A program made the translations under genes and the position numbers. Under the pieces are notes generated by a model. That model did no database searches. It was not told the DNA's origin and saw only the letters and a list, made by a program, of their open reading frames with translations. From NCBI GenBank assembly GCA_964035575.1, contig OZ037900.1:744001-808000 (forward strand): a DNA stretch of 64,000 bases, written 5' to 3'. The stretch's first letter is position 1. Every line of letters starts with the position of its first letter. The DNA is from Rhynchopus sp. YZ270_cl-10 (lineage: Eukaryota > Euglenozoa > Diplonemea > Diplonemida > Diplonemidae). Positions 43,940 through 55,500 of this stretch are shown piece after piece.

Positions 43940-43991
43940 AAGTGAAGTGGATAATAGTGCAAACAACGGCTCTAAAGACGCGATACACTTG
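43940..43991 (+). repeat. Family A fragment
   Basis: AAGTGAAGTGGATAATAGTG, CAAACAACGGCTCTAAAGACG; diverged 5' half. Confidence 0.45.
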
Positions 43992-44024
43992 AAACAAAGA
44001 ATAGGGACAAAAAAAAAAAATTAT

Positions 44025-44060
44025 AAGATGACCCTAAGCCTCTCATTGCTTAGCCACCTT
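44025..44060 (+). repeat. Family B hairpin, close to consensus
   Basis: AAGATGACC, CTAAGC, CTCTCATT, GCTTAG, CCACCTT: both stems pair. Confidence 0.75.
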
Positions 44061-44196
44061 GAAAAAGAGGGAGGGGGGTATTTCGTGTGAGTTAACACAT
44101 AGGAACAGATCCCTCTGCTGCAAACAAACAAAAATCGAAATTTCTGTTTTCGAATGATTTTGTTTGCTTTTTTTCTGAGGATGGTGGGGGGGGGGG

Positions 44197-45116
44197 CAGT
44201 GTTGGCAGAGTACGTGTACGTTGTACTTTTTGTACTTTGTACTTTTGTACTTTTTGACGTACTTTTTGGCGCCCAAATCCGTACTTTATGACCCTATATT
44301 TTACCCTGGGAATTCGACACAAGAAGAAGTCCGTTTTGGCTGACCGCTGTGAAGCTGACCCGCATCCCCCCTCACTCGTGCCAGTGCGAGGAAACATTCT
44401 CCGATATGGGGTTCGTCACTTGTGCACGTCGGCACAATATGGGACCTGTGAACATTCACCGCGCCACCTCGCTGTACAAAAAACTGAGGGCGAACAGGGA
44501 GGAGTGCTGGTGAGGGAGAATCCGGAGGGGGAGAACGAACCACCGACAAAGCGGAGTAAGAAGACTGATGACGCGCCCGTAAGCGAGATTGACTTTACTA
44601 CCATTCTGTGAACCCCATAATCCCATCCCTTTTCCCCCTCCCAACTGTTCGAGGTGTAGTCATCTACCCCCTACTGTATCCCGACTTTGTTGGACCACAC
44701 GTGATCACACGTGACCGACAGGAAACACCATCTCCCATTGCTTCTTGACTCCGAGGCGTCGCTGTTCGAGAACCAGGTGCCGCTGTCTGTGAACCTGCGA
44801 GACCACGCGCACATTCTTGAGAAGCCGTTTACACCTTTGTGCCGTACTATGCCAACCGTTAGTATTTAACGGATTCTTGAAGCCGTTCATAGCTCTGTAC
44901 ACCCTCCTATTTGTACTTTTTGAGCATTTTCCGTACTATACTGCCCTCAAACCTTTTTTTTTGCCCCCACACTGGTACACCACTTGCACATACCCGGCCA
45001 CAAACCCAGATGTACTTTTTGTGTATTTTTTGTACTTTTTACGTACTTTTTGTACTATTGTACTATTGTACTTTTTACGTACTTTTTAAAATTGGACACG
45101 TACTCTGCCAACACTG
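44197..45116. mobile_element. hAT-type element with CAGTG ends
   Basis: Ends CAGTGTTGGCAGAGTACGTG and its complement match over about 20 bp. Flanks are G-runs (11 and 18), in which an 8-bp duplication of G would be invisible. GTACTTTTTGTAC-like sub-terminal words are repeated inside both ends, as in hAT elements. Length 920 bp, too short for an intact transposase. Confidence 0.7.
44310..44513 (+). pseudogene. hAT transposase C-terminal fragment
   Basis: One frame reads SPFWLTAVKLTRIPPHSC, CEETFSDMGFVTCARRHNM and SLYKKLRANREECW before TGA at 44511. This resembles the hAT dimerisation tail (…lA..yL.ipass…ER.FS..G.i….R…l….v.l..N). The catalytic part is missing. A 107-codon frame over the same bases in another phase is a shadow. 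Confidence 0.55.
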
Positions 45117-45309
45117 GGGGGGGGGGGGGGGGGGAACTAACGTATTGAAAAGCTACAAAAAAATAAAATAAAATAAAGACGACCCTCGGGCTTGAGAAAA
45201 AGAAAAGTTTGGACACAAAAGGTCACTATCAAGAAACAAAGACGAAACTAAATCCACCTTTTTTTTAATTTTTGGAACAACAACAGAGTCAATAAGAGCT
45301 TTTTTTTTT

Positions 45310-45436
45310 GAAAACTTGGTTGTATTAGTGTAGCCACCCTAGAGTGTGCTCCACTATATATTTTTTTCTTTTTTGATAAAATGTTGGAGTGTAGTTGCCT
45401 CGGTTGTGTTGCCACACAGTTGTGCAAATATCCACT
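45310..45436 (-). repeat. Families D and E in tandem
   Basis: D at 45310-45360 (GAAAACTTGGTTGTATTAGT lead) and E at 45375-45436, each preceded on the plus strand by its own T-run. Confidence 0.7.
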
Positions 45437-46345
45437 TTCTTTTTATAGTGTCGAGTCTTCACTTTTTTTTTACATCATTATTACCGTAAAACCTGTGAAG
45501 GATTCAATGATGAATACGACATTTGCACAACCGTTTGTTTGCATCGGAGGGGGGGTGTTTGAAAATGTTTTTTTTGTTTTGAAAGTACTTTTTGTGCTCT
45601 GTTTATTTTTGATTAGTGGTATTGTAGACATTGTCAGAGAGGAAGAGCGCATTCCTTTGTATGAGAGTACCACGTTGCCTACATCGGAAGGGGAGAGAAA
45701 AAAAAAAAAAAAAAAAAAACGGAACAAAAGTTTTGTACTCAAAGTTTGGCCGAAGCCTTTGTACAAAGAAAGTATAGACGTCGTTCTCAACCCTAAAAAG
45801 CATTTTTTTTTTTTTTTTTTTTTTGAAAACTTTGACAACGCGCATCCCCGCGAACGGGCAATGCACGTGACCCGCCCTCCCCTGTTCACGTTTCTTAAAG
45901 AGCATTTTTTAAATCTGTGCAATCAGTTCAGTTGTTCTTTTAATACACCAAAAAGGAATACGTTATATGAGACAACACCATCTTTTTCAGGAATGTGTGA
46001 CTAAGAAAAAAAACACTTTTTTTTGAACTGTAAAAAGTTCTGAGAGAAAAGAAGAGAGAGAAGAAAAACGGCGGGTGTTTTAACTACAGAAAAGCGGGAG
46101 GGGGGAAATTCCCCCATTCTTTGGCTCTCTAATAGTTATCTAAACAAATAGGAGGATTTTGAAAAAAAAGAGAAAAAAAAAGAGAGAGAAAGAAATTGGT
46201 AAGATGGACATAAAAGCCATCGTAAAGAAAGGAGGGATGAAAGAGGGGTGAGGTAGCTGTAAGATATAGCAAAAAAAAAACCTTATCCCTGTTTTTGTTT
46301 CCACTATAAAAAAAAATAAAATAAAAACCTAAAAATAGGGGTAAA

Positions 46346-46386
46346 GTAAGATGAGCGCAATCCTCGCTATGATTTAGCCACCTTGA
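46346..46386 (+). repeat. Family B hairpin, diverged
   Basis: AAGATGAGCGCAATCCTCGC then TATGATTTAGCCACCTTGAG. Confidence 0.45.
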
Positions 46387-47290
46387 GGAGTAAAAGAAAA
46401 GAGAAAAGAAAAGAAAACTAAAATGAGGGAAGGGGTTTGATTATAAAAAGCACAATGGTAGTCAAAAATAATTTGTTATTTTCTTGATTTTCATGCACTT
46501 TCCGACATCAAAAAAAAAAAAATGGGAGGGGGGGTACGTGAGGAATGGGACCTAACTGCAACCTGTGCGCAAAATGATGTTTTCTATCGAGTGTATCTGC
46601 GTCACAGAAGAAACGAATAATAAAATAAACAAAATAAAAAGGGGGGTTGAAAAATGACAATCATCTAAGCACATCCCCCACAGTGGAAGCCTAGTGTCTG
46701 TACTCAATATCGGCAGAAGCCTTTTTGTTCTTCGGATTTTTTTTTGTTGTAGTAAAGTACATCTGACAAATATGTTCAACAAATTTGACATAAAATACAC
46801 TGCTCATGACAGTGTGCCTCGACGGAAAGGAGCGAGTTACAAGAGAGTACAAACCAGTGCATAAAAACAACATGGGGTGAATCGGGGGGAGATGAAAGGT
46901 GAAGCTCAAATGTGGCGTTCTCAAAAGACGCAAAACAAAAAAACAAAAAAAAAAAAAAAAAAAAAACAAAACAAAAAAAAAACGGGTTCAGATCATTGGC
47001 GCAGCAAATGTTCATTCATATTTTTGTTACATTTCGTTTTTTTTTTTAAAGTAATCGTTATGGCCTTGTAGAACATTCTGCTGTAGCGGCATCATCTCTC
47101 TGTTGATTATACCGTCATTAGGGCAGTGTTTGGACCTTATTAAGTGCCAAAAAAAAAAAAAATACAAAATCGCTTAAAGACACCAGAAAGGGTTGTCTTT
47201 GTTTTCGTTTTCTTTGAGAAAAAAAAATTTAACGTATTAGTTGGGGTGGCGACAGATCACTTCTCCCTTCGGGAGAGAGGCGCCAGAAAC

Positions 47291-47380
47291 AGAAGTTGCA
47301 AAGTGTATAAACGCCTCACCGTACACCGGACGCAAGACACTTTGGCGACTCCGCGGGGGTATTGAAACCCCAGAGAAAGG
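47291..47380 (+). repeat. Family A repeat, full length
   Basis: AGAAGTTGCAAAGTGTATAA, CGCCTCACCGTACACCGGAC, and T-arm-like GGGGGTATTGAAACCCC. Confidence 0.6.
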
Positions 47381-47385
47381 TTCGT

Positions 47386-47427
47386 AAGATGAGTACAATG
47401 GTTTTCGTGCTTATTGTCTTGCTCACC
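47386..47427 (+). repeat. Family B hairpin directly after a family A copy
   Basis: AAGATGAGTACAATGG then TTTTCGTGCTTATTGTC and GCTCACC; inner stem now ACAAT/ATTGT. Confidence 0.5.
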
Positions 47428-47521
47428 CCAGAGACAAGACAAGAGTTCTACAGCCAGTAGAACCCAGGAAAACCGTTTAAATCAAAAATAAGAAAAAAGA
47501 AAGAGAAAAAAAAAAACTGTA

Positions 47522-47581
47522 GTTATTGATGCAGGCACCTCCAACTGACGTACGATGCCAGCCATTTTGGATGAAAGCACA
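47522..47581 (+). repeat. Family C repeat
   Basis: TATTGATGCAGGCACCTCC, ACGATGCCAGCCAT and TGGATGAAAGCAC. Confidence 0.65.
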
Positions 47582-47706
47582 AACAAAAAGGGGGGGGGAT
47601 AACTGATTGGGGTTTTAAGGGGGGGAGCAACAATCCTGGGTGAGGATGGTCTGGTCCTAATGGGTTTGGTTTCGGTTCTTTTTTTTTTTTTTTTTGCTTT
47701 TTTTTT

Positions 47707-48200
47707 CACGGGTCAGGAAAGATCTTTTTTTTTTTTTTTTTTTTTCGAGAAAAAAAATCCTCTTCTCCCGAAAAAAAAAAAAAAAAAAGATTTTTGGGAG
47801 AAAAAAAAAAAGAGAAAAGATTTGAAAATCCTGGAAAAATCCTGAAAAATCCTGGAAAAATCCATGAAATTTCATGAAAAATCTCGAGATCTTGAGAAAT
47901 CTTTGAAAAAAAAAAAAAAAGATTTTCAAAATCTTTTTTTTTTTTTCCCCCAAAAAGATTTTTCAAAATCCCAAAAATCTTTTTTATCTTTTTTTTGAGA
48001 AAAAAAAGATTTTCAAGATCTTTTTCATCTTTTTTTCTCTTTTTTTTCTTTTTTTTCCTTTTTTTTCCAGGATTTTTCAAAGATCTCAAAGATCTCGAGA
48101 GATCCTGAAAAAAAAAGACAAAAATCCTGAAAATCTTGATTTTTTTTTTTTTTCTCCCGAAAAAAGACAAAAAAAGACAAAAGATCTTTCCTGACCCGTG
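47707..48200 (-). mobile_element. A/T-rich fold-back element, copy 3
   Basis: Same CACGGGTCAGGAAAGATC ends and same orientation as copy 2, standing alone. This shows that each 500-bp unit is an independent element. Confidence 0.8.
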
Positions 48201-48385
48201 TTTTTTGATGATCTGGTTGGTCCAGTGTAGGTTCCAATTCAGACAGGGCTTCCTTTTTGTGGTATTTAATGGTGTACTTTGAAGACAATAAAACTTATTG
48301 GTGTAGAGAAAGGGTATTCTCAGCACACTGCTATTAAAAGATCTGTTGATTTGAGACAAAATCACCTGATTTTTTGCCCAAAATG

Positions 48386-48564
48386 TTAGCGGAGTTTAGT
48401 GGAATTTAAACTAATTTAAAGTTGGCTTGAAATACAAAGCCCTCTCGTGAACAGTGTACCTTTGGTACAATGACCGGCTGTACCGGGGGGTGGACACCCC
48501 AACCATGCAGTCCTACAATCCATTTCGTGGTCTACATCTTTAAATACCACTAAACTCTACTAAA
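48386..48564. mobile_element. 179-bp MITE
   Basis: TTAGCGGAGTTTAGTGGAAT at the left faces ACCACTAAACTCTACTAA at the right. The centre holds GTACCTTTGGTAC and TGTACCGGGG hairpins, and TTGAAATACAAAGCCCTCTC, also found near 31300. Confidence 0.6.
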
Positions 48565-48965
48565 ACTTCAGGCAAAAAATGAGGGGAAAAAACAAACAAA
48601 TAAGAATGGGCACACAGTACTGTGCAGGAAACACTCATGTGACCACGCATTATTTGCACTTTTTTTTCGATAACAAAAATCCTATTTTTTTGGTAGCTTC
48701 TTTTTCCCCGTAATTTCAAGCTCAAAATACAGTTGTATTTATTGCTATGACATTCTTGCATTTTTTTCTTCATCAAAAAATAAATAAAACGTGAATGGGT
48801 TTGGGGGCCGGTTTTAAAAAGATTTGTAAAAAAATGTTCCTCTTGTTTTGAAGGGGGGTTTTATTTTTGATAAAATAGAAGTTAAATTCTAGAATTTCAG
48901 GCACGATGTCACTAAAATCGCTGGCTTTGAAGGGGGTTTGAATGTGTTTTTATGAAGTTTTTGTT

Positions 48966-49009
48966 ATGTTTGTATTAGTGTAGACACCCGAGGATGAACT
49001 CCACTATAC
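48966..49009 (-). repeat. Family D repeat
   Basis: TGTATTAGTGTAGACACCCG and AGGATGAACTCCACTATA, with a diverged lead. Confidence 0.65.
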
Positions 49010-49267
49010 ATTTTTTTTTTTTTGTTTTGTTTTGTTTTGTAACATGTTTGCTCTTGTTTGTTTTTTGATTTGTTTTGGCTTTGAAAGGGGTTGGGGTGAA
49101 CAATATTGCCCGCTCTTTGTCGGAAAGCTGACCTTCACCACCCACTTGTCGCAGTGACAAAATATTTAATACGCTGTGTGTTACCTTTTAAAAAAAGACA
49201 AAATAATAGCTAACAACAACGAGAAAATGGGGGGAAAATCCAATTAAAAATAAGAAGAGAAAGGCTA

Positions 49268-49298
49268 AGATGATGCCTTTCTCTTGCACACACCATCC
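49268..49298 (+). repeat. Family B' hairpin, diverged
   Basis: AAGATGATGCCTTTCTCTTG then CACACACCATCCTG; outer GATG/CATC kept. Confidence 0.45.
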
Positions 49299-50094
49299 TG
49301 GAGGGAAAAGAAAACGAAAAAGTAACAGAATAAAATAAGCCTACGAATTGGAGGTGGTTCCGCACCGTAAGTGAGTTGAGAATGAAAATGAGAATGTGAC
49401 AAAAAAAAAATTAGATCTGACGATTGCTATTACATCGTTTGTATCGAAAGTCAAGGGTAACATTGAAATCAAATTGTTCCTTTTCCTTTCTTTGTTGAAA
49501 ACTTTTTTTTTTCCATTCCATTCCTTAGGGAACAGAGCAATGTACGGTCCTGGAAGCTCCAAGAGAAAAAGGAAATGGAGTCGGTGGGCTTAATAGGAAG
49601 TTGCCTTTCCTAAACGTACACAACAAATGGCAAAAAAAAAAGAGGAGGTGTCGTCACTCACCATTGAAATACCATTGTTTATCAATGGTTAGTACTGTTG
49701 CCCCCATTTTTTTCTTTTTGGGTTGGGTAAGAATAAGTGAAGTCGGTTATGTACAAGGGCACCTCTTGGAAAAAAATGCAGGGGGTCCCAATCTCAACCT
49801 AAAAAGCTGTTCTGAAATGCAGCCGTTTTTTTTTTTTTTGGTCTATTTTGTGTTGAATTATTTCTGAAACTGCTGGGTATTATCCTATTTTTTGGTGGGG
49901 TTAAATCGAGAAAAAAAAAATCATCGCCACAGACTTAATCCTAAATTGCCTGCAGAAAAAACGGCGTCTAAATAATGGCAGGGTTTGGGGATTAATTTGG
50001 GGGCTTTTTTTGGGACTCCAAACACACTTTGGGGTACCGTAACCTGGATCATAGCATGCCCCCCCCTTCTATGGTAAGAGAGAAAAGGGTGGTG

Positions 50095-50129
50095 AGATGA
50101 GTCTTGAGTCTCCGCAGAACTGAGTCACC
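50095..50129 (+). repeat. Family B hairpin, new inner stem
   Basis: GAGATGAGTCTTGAGTCTCC then GCAGAACTGAGTCACCTA; outer GATGA/TCACC kept while the inner arms differ. Confidence 0.4.
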
Positions 50130-50294
50130 TATAATGAGAGCGAAGTTGCAATACAGCTGCGAGAGAGTGAAGGGAAACGAGGGGAGGGCTGGGTCGGGGG
50201 AGGATATGGGAGGAAGGGATGTTGAGAAAAGGTCACTCTGCACGGAAACGACTAGTACTCCCAACCACTACACATAGTTTAAACAACTAAATCG

Positions 50295-50359
50295 ATATGG
50301 ACTCGTCCGGAAACCCCTCTGGTAAGATTCATCCTTTTGGGTATTTTTGGGTTTTTTTG
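50295..50359 (+). repeat. Inverted duplicate of exon 1 of the three-exon gene
   Basis: Plus strand ATATGGACTCGTCCGGAAAC, CCCTCTGGTAAGATTCATCC and TTTTGGG match the minus-strand exon 1 and donor at 51139-51094 with about five differences in 45 bases. It encodes a look-alike start MDSSGNPS followed by GTAAGATTC, but leads only into the antisense of exon 3. Confidence 0.65.
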
Positions 50360-50451
50360 ATGATGCCCCCCACAAAAAGTGCATCTAGGTGATATTCTGA
50401 TATGAAAATAGGTTTTTTGGGGGGTCTGAGGCTATATTTTCGCTTTTTTAA

Positions 50452-51139
50452 TCAGATTTTCAGCCTTTTATTGTCGTTCTTCTGGATCTCTTCTCTCTTT
50501 CTCTTAATCCTGCCATGCCGCCTTGACAAGGTTTCATTGACCTCTGTCAAATCTACTGGATCAATGCCAGGGACTTTTGCTTTGCGGGTCACCTTGGATG
50601 TGGAGACTCCATAGTAAATACAGGTTCCCTCCGTGTCAGAGTACACGCTAGCTGAAATGACACGACCGTTGCTCGGGTAGCAGTACACAGACGAAAAGAG
50701 ATTGATGGAAAGAAGGGTGCACTGATACGTATGAGTACGAGGGAATGAGATAACAAAGGCCTCTGTGTGGGGAAGCTCGCGCAGGGCACCGACAATGACC
50801 CCTACGGTAAGGATCTCCTGACAACAAGAATCATCAGAGAGAGGGTTCGAAACGACACCAAGTGTGCGTCGCACCCATTCTTACCGTGTTTCTCGACAAA
50901 AAAGTGAACTTCACTGCTGTCATTGCCACGTTTTTTTCTTCCAAAAAATACGTAAAAAAATATAAGTAAAAAGGGGGGGAGGGGAAATAAACAAAAATAA
51001 ATGCCCAAAATATGCCCTCTGGGGTGGTAGGTGTATGGTGGGTATCAAAAAATTGGGTTGTTTGGGTGTTTTGAGCAGAAAAACCTCAAAAAACCCCAAA
51101 AGGATGAATCTTACCAGGAGGGTTTCCGGACGGACCCAT
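50452..51139 (-). CDS. Unknown 147-aa protein, three exons
   Basis: Exons 51139-51115, 50937-50885 and 50817-50452 join in frame. Donors are GTAAGATT and GTAAGAAT; acceptors TTTGGAAG and GTTGTCAG. Product: MGPSGNPPEKNVAM, then strand-rich VKFTFLSRNTEILTVGVIVG, ELPHTEAFVISFPRT, TLLSINLFSSVYCYPSNG, RVISASVYSDTEGTCIYYGV, and a basic tail (SRRHGRIKRKREEIQKNDNK) like a nuclear signal. I recognise no family; the compact alternating-strand core could be a small assembly-factor or chaperone fold (speculation). Without exon 1, translation from the ATG at 50921-50923 gives 134 residues. Exon 1 and part of intron 1 are duplicated in inverse orientation on the far side of the gene. Confidence 0.6.
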
Positions 51140-51379
51140 ATGAATAGTGTGCGCCTTTTTGAAACGCAGGCTTGTGGGGTGGTGGGTCTCTAAGAGCAAT
51201 TGAAGCAACAATTTGACCCAGAGAAGGGGGGAAAAAAAAAAACAACAATGTGTCTGGTTCCACTGTAGCAGTCTGATTAGATTACTTAATGGTTTGAACA
51301 TTGGTTATTCCACTGTAGTAGTCCCCCCTGACTAGTCCTACGTGTTTTTTATGAAATTCATTTGTTGGACCACGGGGTA

Positions 51380-51410
<31 letters not shown>

Positions 51411-51774
51411 TTGGCGGTGGAAGGCTCTTAACAAGAATAGGGCGTGAACAAAAAGCTTCTTCTGTCAAAAAAAAAAAAAAGAACATAATAAAAGCGAAAA
51501 ATTTTAAAAAAAAGAATAATCCAGTAAGAGCTTTAGCTCCCAAGAGGGTCTTCTTGCCAGAGTGCGGAAAAAGGGGGGGAGAGGTAACAAATATATCAAA
51601 GAGGGAAAGAAAAAAAAATGGATGTCAATGCCAGTTTAAAAACAAAACAGAGCACCAAGAGATGAAGACTGAACCAGGGGGGTTTGAAAGTTTGTATTTT
51701 TTTTTTTTTTTTTTTTTGAACCAGGGTGTTTGCTCGAATAGATCTTAGGGGGGGACATAAAAAGAAAATTTTAT

Positions 51775-51810
51775 ATGATGCACCTTAAGACTCTCTGTGC
51801 TTGGTCACCT
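51775..51810 (+). repeat. Family B hairpin
   Basis: ATGATGCACCTTAAGACTCT then CTGTGCTTGGTCACCTT; inner CTTAAG/CTTGG weakened. Confidence 0.5.
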
Positions 51811-52108
51811 TCAAAAAAAAAAAAAGAAGAAGAAGAAAAAGAGAAACAAAAAAAGGGGGGGTTACAGTAAGCACAGTTCTGAACATATTATGAGAGGTTG
51901 TTTGTTCGTTCTGTATCCTCGGAAAAGGGGGGGTTTTTTCACAAGAAAAAAAGAAAAAAAAAACAAGAGAGAGAATCGTTGGGGGAAAAAAAAAATGCGA
52001 CTCTCGTAAACACATGCATATATCTCAAAAAAGATAAAAATATTTGATAAAATAGCAGCAACTTACTACACTGTATGGACACAAATCCAAAAGGGTTGTT
52101 TAAAAAAA

Positions 52109-52157
52109 AGAAGTTGGAAGTGCAAACGCCCCAACGTTCATCGGCGGACGCAGACCC
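52109..52157 (+). repeat. Family A repeat, 5' half
   Basis: AGAAGTTGGAAGTGCAAACG, TTCATCGGCGGACGCAG; same CGGCGGACGCAG variant as 14411-14463. Confidence 0.6.
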
Positions 52158-52560
52158 TTTTTGTGTGAGCCTCCGTTTTGTTTTTTTTTTTGTTGGATCG
52201 AGCATTGACAGAGATGCCGAAAAACCAAAAACCTCATACGTCATGATCAAAAGGCTATTTTGTGGTGGGCTCTCTCTTCCTCTCTTTCCCCCATCTAGTC
52301 ATGCTATCGGTCACCTTACTGAATGCCACAAAAATAATTTCTTTTGAAGCGATGATACCGCTTTAAAGGCTGCAGAACATTTTATGCAGAACACTGACTC
52401 ACCCGGACAATCCTTGATACTTTTTTTTTGTCGGGCTAGAAAAAAAAAAAAAAAAGAGAGAAAAAATGAGAATTCCACAAAACTTTATGTTTTTTTTTTC
52501 GTTCTACACAGACGAGTTTTTGGTCTAAAGCGGAGAGAAAAAAAAATAGGGGTAATTATC

Positions 52561-54432
52561 ATAACACCCACGTTACTAATACCCATTTACGATAATACCC
52601 ACTGGGTATTATCGTAAACTTTTTGGGTATTATCGTAAACTTTTTGGGTATTAGTTTTGGGTATTATCGTAAACTTTTTGGGTATTACCCAGGTTGGGTA
52701 GTACCCAGGCACCCAGGTACCCAGGTACCCAGGTCCAGGAACAGGTACCCAGGAACAGGAAAAAAGTCGTGAAAGAGCAACCACAGCTCCACATGACAAA
52801 CACAAAAGTGTCCAGTCACATGGGGCATTCATGCACTGAGGAGATAATGATCCAACAATTTACAAGAAAGATTACTTAACCTACTGCTGGAAATTGCCAG
52901 GTCGTAGTAACACACAAAGTGTGCCTCCGTTCGGGAAGACCGGATATTCTAGAGACCAAAAAGGCCTCAAGAATATCTTCCGGTAGTCAAGGTAGAACCG
53001 AGTGAACGGCCCAAGACCCCCGTGGAGAAGTTAAATGTTGTAATGCTATCAGGTAGAAACTGCGAACACTGTCTTACCCTCCTCAATGCATGGTGGAAGA
53101 TGTCTTACACAACCAATATCCTGTACCCAGGTACCCATATTCCCAGACCCACGCAGTACCACGTCGCAGTACTACGCAAAATTTACCACCAGACCCTGTC
53201 TTCGTGCACCTTAAGTACAACGCCGCAGACAGGCCAAACATGCGTTGGACTCAGAGGAATGCCTGCTGTGCAGGTATCATGAGAACCAACTCCCAGCAAC
53301 AAGGGGCGCCTTTTGGCGGGCGTTGTTGAGGGTGTTTGGGGTGCAAAGTTTTCCACAATTTTGATGCGCGGGTACAGAAGTGTTGTCTTGTTCTTTCATC
53401 TCTAGGAATGTAAATGTCAATCGCGTTTAACTACCACTAGGGCTTGTTCAGTGAACCCACAAGGGGTCGAAGGGGGTTGGTTATCCCATATCTATCAAAG
53501 GTTGTATCGACCAGGCGAAACCACTATGTTACGCTGTACGTTGTTAAATCCGAAGAAATAACACTTTAGCAGCCGCAGGAAGTTTGCTAAAAAGAGTGCC
53601 TCACGCTACACAAACCACCACCCGCGATTGACTTAGATGTTATAACAAAGAGAATTCAGAACAAAACAACACCCTGCCCCATACACACTAAATTGTCATG
53701 CTTCGAGAGCATGCCTGGGCCAAAATTACTATGACGAAAAGGCAACAAGACCACCCACAAGGAGTGTGAATTGTGCACTGGTTTTCTGGGGGAACGCAAT
53801 ATTTTCTTGTGTCTAGTCCTCCGCGAGCAGAGGACAGACTTTCCGGAAGGTTGCCAAAGTCGAATTTCTTGCACTAGCTATGCTCCCTGGGTTAATGGCT
53901 ATAGCAGTGACTGACTAAATGTTCCCACCCAGGTCTTCGTATGTTGAGGTGTAGAATGTCGGAGACGGAGAAGCGCAATCGCTGATGCAGTTCAGATTTC
54001 GCGATCCTGTGATGAGTGTAAATGTGGGTGTAATTAAGTTATGTCGCTTGGAGAAAGATTAATTGTTAATTGTCAAGAAAAATGGTTACCCTGAATTTGA
54101 GGATGTAAGACAGGGATGCAAAAAGTTGTGTAAAAAAAAACCCCCCCCCCATATATTTAGTGAAAATTGTATTTTCTCTGGGGTCGATGAAACCATACCT
54201 TGTCTGCACATTCACCAGCGTGCGAGCGCCTCTGATACCTTGCGCGAGTAGCCAGCTAAATCACATCGGACCTGGGTACCTGGGTAATACCCAAAAAGTT
54301 TACGATAATACCCAAAACTAATACCCAAATAGTTTACGATAATACCCAAAAACTTTACGATAATACCCAAAAAGTTTACGATAATACCCAGTGGGTATTA
54401 TCGTAAATGGGTATTAGTAACGTGGGTGTTAT
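52561..54432. mobile_element. 1.87-kb element with about 165-bp inverted ends
   Basis: Both ends read ATAACACCCACGTTACTAAT inward, then tandem copies of GGGTATTATCGTAAAC TTTTT words, then GGTACCCAGG words, arranged in opposite orientation. The copy number of the word differs by one between ends. The 1.5-kb interior has moderate GC and short frames only (53022-53329, 53656-53874), possibly decayed coding DNA. No target duplication is obvious, and the superfamily is not assigned. Confidence 0.65.
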
Positions 54433-54793
54433 AGTCATTTTCCCAAAAAAATATTGAGTAGAAAAATGGAACAACAAAGATAAAAGGTCTCGAACACAAA
54501 GACGGTGAAATACCTGGTAAATACCGAGGACCTATATACACAGGAGGAGAAAGGTAATGAGAGGATAGAAATTCTGGCAGGCACACAATTCTCCTGACTG
54601 ACTCCCTCCCCCTACTCACGGCGGTACTACGTCGTAAACAACTAGCTGCTAAACTAGTAGTGTGACACCTGATGTAACACTAGTCGTAAAACACGAGTCA
54701 TTTGGACTAGTAGTTGTCCCCATTGACCACTCCACCGTGCTTGCACGACGCCAGCTTCCCCGTGGATGAAAAGCGCAATGATAGGAAAGCGTA

Positions 54794-54829
54794 ACAGATG
54801 ATCTAAGCCTCTCGTCGCTTAGCCACCTT
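54794..54829 (+). repeat. Family B hairpin, close to consensus
   Basis: CAGATGAT, CTAAGC, CTCTCGTC, GCTTAG, CCACCTT. Confidence 0.7.
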
Positions 54830-55113
54830 TGATCATCGGTGATGGTGGATATGTGGAATAGGATGTATTGGGAAACAAAAAAAAAATAATCATCAAAATT
54901 GCGCAATTATTCCACCACCAGTACTCCGCGTTGTGTGCCCATAATCGCATAAGTTTGTTTTCCTAGCTAAGGACATAGCCTTCTCTAGACCAGAAGGAAA
55001 GGGGCGAGGTATGTATATGATACGGAGTAACCCACCTCAGGGGGTGGGTACGCGTTTGGTTCTCAATGTTGGTCCGAAACCGGTTTTGCATTTTCTTTTT
55101 CTTTTTCTTTTTT

Positions 55114-55362
55114 GAAAACTTGGTTGTATTGGTGTAGACACCCGAGGATGAACTCCACTATACGCTTTTTTTTTTTTTTTGTACGGAAAGGGCGACGACA
55201 TAAAGACACCCGAGGATGAGCGCCACTACACTGCACACGTCTATGTGATGCCGGAGTCATCTTTTGTTTTTTTTTTTTTTTTTTTGTAGTTTCGACAATC
55301 ATCCGAGGAGGATGGGGGTTCTGTACTGTATTAGTGTAGACACCCGAGGATGAACTCCACTT
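55114..55362 (-). repeat. Three family D copies
   Basis: 55114-55163 (full), 55199-55231 (partial, GACACCCGAGGATGAGCGCC) and 55325-55362. The first and third read TGTAGACACCCGAGGATGAA. A T-run precedes the first and second. Confidence 0.7.
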
Positions 55363-55500
55363 TTTTCCCTCCGTACAAAAACACATATCAACAGATTTGA
55401 GGACAACAGAAAATTCCTTACGGCGGAGACCAGAGAAGAATAAAAATAAAAGGGTTCTGAGTGGGAAAGACTAAAAGAAGTTTTGTTTTTTTTTTTTTTT

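Larger units (their letters stand above)
39237..50294. other. Gene desert 2
   Basis: About 11 kb with no convincing gene. The many Lys/Phe frames at 41.3-43.7 and 47.6-48.3 kb are translations of A/T-rich fold-back elements. Elements and repeats are listed separately; 45.4-46.3 and 48.6-50.0 otherwise contain A/T-rich filler. Confidence 0.55.
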
